NCBI GenBank assembly: GCA_934675095.1
Contig: CAKUPC010000037.1
Coordinates: forward strand, 1-19,140
Length of the DNA stretch: 19,140 nucleotides
Source: an uncultured Bacteroidales bacterium
GTDB lineage: Bacteria > Bacteroidota > Bacteroidia > Bacteroidales > UBA932
Direction: 5' to 3'
The translations under genes were made by a program, and so were the position numbers. Of this stretch, positions 15,700-19,140 are shown piece after piece (position 1 is the first letter of the stretch; each line of letters starts with the position of its first letter). Under the pieces are notes generated by a model. The model had not been told where the DNA came from. It was given only the letters and a program-made list of their open reading frames with translations, and did not search any database.

Positions 15700-17055
15700 T
15701 TAAGCCATTTCCTTCAACATGAGAGATATTCCGTCCTCGATGATTGACTGAATCTCAATCTTTGACGGATCGACATATTCGCAGAGCGCGAAGTCTTCAG
15801 GAAGAACCTCGTAGATGCCGAACTTCTCCATCTTCTCGATGTCCTGTGCAAGGCAGGCCTTCACGAGATAGACTGGGAAGAGGCGCATCGGGAGAACCTT
15901 TCCATATACGTCGGAAACGACGAACGCGCGGACTCCTCCGTGGAGGTTGGTGTCCATGTCATATTTCTTCTTCGGCGTGAGCCATGAGAAGTAGGTGTGC
16001 GAGGTGCTGAACTGGCTGGTCCTGAACGGCTTCGCCCATCCGAACATCTCGTATTCGTTTCCTTCCTTGAGGATGGTCACCTGATTGTCGAAGAATCCGA
16101 GGAACCCGTCGATGCCGACTGCTGTTCCTGAAAGCGCGTCGCCGCTGATGAAGCGGAGGTTTTCAGGCTCCTGATAGAACCATGCAAATTCCTTCATTGA
16201 CATTCCCGGCACGCAGCTCACATATGCCGGTTCAACGGCACGCGGTCCGGTAATCGCGATTTTTCTCCTCACGTCGTATTTTCCCGTGCGGAAGAGCTTT
16301 CCGATTGCGGCGAGCAGCACCATGGAAACAGTCCATACCGTCTCGCCCTTGCGAATCGGGCTGATGTGGTGAATCTGCACTCCGACGTTGCCCGCAGGAT
16401 GCTTGCCGGTGAACGTGTGCGGGATGATGTTCTCAAGCTTGTGGAACGGTGTCCCGGCATAGTTCGCGCTGTCGAATGACATATGGACGCCGCCGTCGGT
16501 CAGCTTGTTCAGGGCATTCACTCCCGCCTGGATGTCGGCGAACTCGTCCCTGAGGACATACTCCATGTCCGCCGCGAGCGGAGCCGTGTTGAACGCTGAA
16601 ACGAAGATGGCCTTAGGCTTGACTTCAGGATTTGCGATGATGCCGTATGGCCTTTGGATGATTGCCGGCCAGAGACCGCCTTCAAGAAGCGCGGCCTTGA
16701 CAGCCTCGCCGTCGAGATCCGCGATTCTTTTCACACCAAAGTCAACATACTCCTGCGTCTGATCCGCCTTGATGCGGATTTCAAGCAACTTTCTCTTTTC
16801 GCCGCGGACGATTTCCACGACCTCGCCGCTGACCGGCGATGCGAAGAGAATGTCCTGCGCCATCTTGTCTGCCATTACAGGCGTGCCTGCAAGAACCTTA
16901 TCGCCCTCCCTTACAAGAAGCTTCGGGACAAGCCCCCTGAAGTCGGTAGGCTTGACGGCGATAATGTCCGGGGCAATCACCTTTCTGGTGTTGAGGGCCG
17001 CCGCTCCTTCGAGAGGAATGTTCAGACCCTTTTTCAAATAGATGTTGTTTGACAT
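15700..17055 (-). CDS. nqrA: Na+-translocating NADH:quinone reductase subunit A
   Basis: A peripheral cytoplasmic subunit of 451 residues and the first gene of the operon. It is related to RnfC but lacks Fe-S ligand clusters, which separates NQR from Rnf. The start at 17053-17055 gives MSNNIYLKKGLNIPLEGAA, the family N-terminus; the in-frame ATG 36 nt upstream would add a lysine-rich stretch and lies closer to the predicted promoter than a leader allows. Conserved stretches include DFRGLVPKLLVREGDKVLAGTPV near the N-terminus and FGWAKPFRTSQFSTSHTYFSWL in the second half. NqrA contributes to quinone binding at the membrane face. Divergent from the helicase gene at 17161. Confidence 0.97.
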   Translation of the reverse strand: MSNNIYLKKGLNIPLEGAAALNTRKVIAPDIIAVKPTDFRGLVPKLLVREGDKVLAGTPVMADKMAQDILFASPVSGEVVEIVRGEKRKLLEIRIKADQTQEYVDFGVKRIADLDGEAVKAALLEGGLWPAIIQRPYGIIANPEVKPKAIFVSAFNTAPLAADMEYVLRDEFADIQAGVNALNKLTDGGVHMSFDSANYAGTPFHKLENIIPHTFTGKHPAGNVGVQIHHISPIRKGETVWTVSMVLLAAIGKLFRTGKYDVRRKIAITGPRAVEPAYVSCVPGMSMKEFAWFYQEPENLRFISGDALSGTAVGIDGFLGFFDNQVTILKEGNEYEMFGWAKPFRTSQFSTSHTYFSWLTPKKKYDMDTNLHGGVRAFVVSDVYGKVLPMRLFPVYLVKACLAQDIEKMEKFGIYEVLPEDFALCEYVDPSKIEIQSIIEDGISLMLKEMA

Positions 17056-17160
17056 TATAAAACGTTTTTGAGTATAATTTTTTATTTTCAAAAAACCGCC
17101 GCGAAGATACGCATTTTTTTGCTAAATTCGCACTCCAAAACCAAATAAAGAAACAAGGAA
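17056..17160. promoter_or_regulatory. Divergent promoter region of nqrA and the UvrD-type helicase
   Basis: A 105-nt AT-rich spacer between divergent genes. On the minus strand TATCTTCG (17102-17109) is one mismatch from the -7 consensus TAnnTTTG and lies about 47 nt before the nqrA ATG. On the plus strand TAAATTCG (17123-17130), also one mismatch, lies about 31 nt before the helicase ATG. The -33 elements are not convincing. Both assignments are by eye. Confidence 0.35.
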
Positions 17161-19140
17161 ATGGAAAACAGTCTGAGTTCGGCCTTGGAGGGGTTGAATC
17201 CTGTTCAGAAACAGGCAGTTGAGTGCGTGGAAGGGCCGGTGCTGATAGTGGCCGGGGCGGGTTCCGGTAAGACGAGGGTCCTTACCTGCCGCATCGCCAA
17301 TATCCTCAATCTCGGATGTGAGCCTCAGAAGATTTTGGCGCTGACTTTCACCAACAAGGCCGCGAAGGAGATGAAGGAAAGAATCGCGCTCATGGTCGGT
17401 GCCCGCAAGGCCCGTCGTCTCTACATGGGGACCTTCCACTCGATTTTCATACGCCTGCTCCGCGATTATGCCGCCGAGATAGGCTACAGGCCGGATTTCA
17501 CGATATATGACACCGACGATTCCATCCGTCTGATAAAGACCTGCCTCAAGGAGATGCAGCTCGACGAGAAGGTCTATAAGCCTAAGGACGTGCAGTCGCG
17601 GATTTCATACGCGAAGAACAATCTCGTGACCGCCGCGAAATATCGTGAAAGTCCGAATGCCATCGAACAGGACCGTCGTCGCAAGATGCCGAGAATCAAT
17701 GAGATATATACTCTATATTCGCAGAAGTGCCGCCAGTCCGGGGTCATGGATTTCGACGACGTGCTCCTGAACATGAACATACTCCTGCGCGACTCGCCGA
17801 AATCGTATGAGGAAATAGCAGATATGTTCCGGTATATCCTCGTCGATGAGTACCAGGACACGAATATGGCGCAGTACATCATACTCCGGAAACTTTCGGC
17901 CTTTCATAAGAATATATGTGTCGTCGGCGACGATTCACAGTCGATTTACGGATTCCGGGGGGCGAGGGTGGAGAATATCCTCAACTTTCAGAAGGATTAT
18001 CCGGGGTGCAGAATCTTCCGACTCGAACAGAACTACCGCTCCACGCAGACAATCGTGAATGCCGCCAACTCCTTGATAGCCAAGAACTCCGCGAGGATTC
18101 CGAAGACCTGTTACTCCAAGGGCGACGAGGGGGAGAAGATTCATCTCATCAAGGCATATACGGAGACGGAGGAGGCGATGCTTATCGTGTCTTCGATTAT
18201 GGCGACGCTTCGCAGTGAATCCGCTCAGTATCAGGATTTTGCGATACTTTACAGGACGAATGCCCAATCCCGTGCCCTGGAGGAGGCGCTCCGCAAGAGG
18301 AACGTGCCTTATAAGATATATTCGGGAAATTCGTTCTATGACAGGGCGGAGGTGAAGGACGCGATGGCGTATCTCAAGCTGACGGTGAACATCAACGACG
18401 ACGAGAGCTTCAGGCGGATCGTTAACAAGCCGGCCAGAGGAATCGGCGACACTTCGATTGCGGCTCTTGCCGCTGCCGCGCACAATCATGAGACGACGCT
18501 TTTCAAGGCCGTATATGAGTCTGACCTTGACACTTACGGACTCAAGCCGGCTGCGGTCACGAGGCTTCGCGCGTTCTGCGACCAGATTGCGAAGAACTCC
18601 GTTCGGGCGGCCACGGAGGATGCCTTTACAGTAGCTGACGCGGTGCTCAAGGAAAGCGGGCTGTGGGCTTTTTTCAAGTCTGACGTGTCCGTCGAGGGGC
18701 AGTCGAGGTTCGCCAACATCGAGGAACTGCTTAACGGCATCAAGCTCTTTATAGAGGAAAGGAATGCCGAATATGCCGAGGACATGATTGCCGAAGAGAA
18801 AATCATGTCGCAGGATGACCTGAAAGAGGATGATTATCCGATGGTTACGCTCAGTTCGTATCTGGAGAACATAACTCTTATAAGTGCCGCCGACGTGAGC
18901 GACGAGGAGACGGCCAACCGTGTCGGGCTCATGACGGTCCACACTTCAAAGGGTCTGGAATTTCCGTATGTCTATATTGCCGGGATGGAGGAGAACCTTT
19001 TTCCTTCGGGTGGCCTTCTGGCCTCTGAGAGTGACGTTGAGGAGGAGAGGCGGCTGTTCTATGTGGCCGTGACGCGGGCGAAGAAGGAGGTGTCGCTCTC
19101 TTTCGCGACGACGAGGATGCGCAACGGAAAGTCCGAGTCG
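17161..19140 (+). CDS. UvrD/PcrA-type 3'-5' DNA helicase (C-terminus beyond window)
   Basis: The first 660 residues of a superfamily 1A helicase, open to the window end. It unwinds DNA in repair and replication restart. Motifs appear in order: Q-motif-like LNPVQKQAV at 12-20, Walker A AGAGSGKT at 31-38, Ia ALTFTNKAAKEM, TFHSIFIRLLR, motif II VDEYQDT with Asp229-Glu230, motif III VGDDSQSIYGFRGA, motif IV QNYRST, motif V LMTVHTSKGLEF at about 590-601, and motif VI EEERRLFYVAVTRAKK at about 627-642. All key residues are present. PcrA/UvrD proteins are about 720-800 residues, so only the C-terminal tail is missing. The start has AAGGAA just before the ATG. I leave the symbol blank because UvrD and PcrA cannot be separated by eye. 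Confidence 0.95.
   Translation, partial: MENSLSSALEGLNPVQKQAVECVEGPVLIVAGAGSGKTRVLTCRIANILNLGCEPQKILALTFTNKAAKEMKERIALMVGARKARRLYMGTFHSIFIRLLRDYAAEIGYRPDFTIYDTDDSIRLIKTCLKEMQLDEKVYKPKDVQSRISYAKNNLVTAAKYRESPNAIEQDRRRKMPRINEIYTLYSQKCRQSGVMDFDDVLLNMNILLRDSPKSYEEIADMFRYILVDEYQDTNMAQYIILRKLSAFHKNICVVGDDSQSIYGFRGARVENILNFQKDYPGCRIFRLEQNYRSTQTIVNAANSLIAKNSARIPKTCYSKGDEGEKIHLIKAYTETEEAMLIVSSIMATLRSESAQYQDFAILYRTNAQSRALEEALRKRNVPYKIYSGNSFYDRAEVKDAMAYLKLTVNINDDESFRRIVNKPARGIGDTSIAALAAAAHNHETTLFKAVYESDLDTYGLKPAAVTRLRAFCDQIAKNSVRAATEDAFTVADAVLKESGLWAFFKSDVSVEGQSRFANIEELLNGIKLFIEERNAEYAEDMIAEEKIMSQDDLKEDDYPMVTLSSYLENITLISAADVSDEETANRVGLMTVHTSKGLEFPYVYIAGMEENLFPSGGLLASESDVEEERRLFYVAVTRAKKEVSLSFATTRMRNGKSES

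Noticed and set aside
11109..17055. Rnf complex instead of Na+-NQR
   Set aside because: The order A-B-C-D-E-F, an NqrA without Fe-S ligand clusters, and an NqrF with ferredoxin plus FAD/NADH domains identify NQR. No RnfB-like multi-cluster ferredoxin is present.
17935..18942. A 335-codon open frame on the minus strand inside the helicase gene
   Set aside because: It is antisense to helicase motifs III-V, which are intact. The Arg/His-rich composition is typical of shadow frames in GC-rich genes.
1..19140. CRISPR arrays, tRNA or rRNA genes, insertion sequences, transposases
   Set aside because: I saw no regularly spaced repeats, no tRNA- or rRNA-like sequence in the gene-free stretches, and no transposase or integrase coding sequence.

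Overview
This window reads as a chromosomal segment of a gut-type Bacteroidales. The evidence is the Na+-NQR operon, a set of Mfa/FimB-like surface lipoproteins, promoter elements close to the Bacteroidetes -7 consensus TAnnTTTG, and few Shine-Dalgarno sequences. Most genes have GC in the mid-50s percent by eye. That would suit Rikenellaceae/Alistipes-like or related uncultured Bacteroidales, but the genus cannot be fixed from the sequence.

Layout. (1) Positions 1-1308, minus strand: a WYL-domain regulator followed 9 nt later by the first 80 codons of a type I restriction-modification M subunit (HsdM), cut by the window edge. (2) 1570-2970, minus: an AlbA_2 (Schlafen-like) putative ATP-binding regulator with a C-terminal winged helix. 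Regions 1 and 2 look like the end of a defence/RM module and are visibly more AT-rich than the rest. (3) 2995-9294, minus: a tightly packed four-gene cell-surface operon. It runs from a FimB/Mfa2-like anchor, through a second fimbrillin-like lipoprotein and a 1022-residue DUF4906-like lipoprotein, to a secreted beta-barrel-like protein. The first three look like paralogues sharing an N-terminal fold. No separate major shaft pilin is evident. (4) 9295-9523: a divergent, T-tract-rich intergenic region with one -7 box for each direction. (5) 9524-11073, plus: a DUF47/PhoU-like protein without its usual phosphate transporter partner, then a family-2-like glycosyltransferase. (6) 11072-11110: a strong bidirectional terminator. 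(7) 11109-17055, minus: the complete nqrABCDEF operon for the sodium-pumping NADH:quinone oxidoreductase, with all visible cofactor residues intact. (8) 17161-end, plus: most of a UvrD/PcrA-type helicase, cut by the window edge.

How the genes work together. The NQR operon is housekeeping energy metabolism, oxidising NADH and exporting Na+. The surface operon probably builds a short fimbria or adhesin complex anchored in the outer membrane. The WYL/HsdM pair is probably a regulated restriction system. The parts most worth a second look are the four-gene surface operon, especially the unrecognised C-terminal two thirds of its largest protein, and the WYL-HsdM arrangement.
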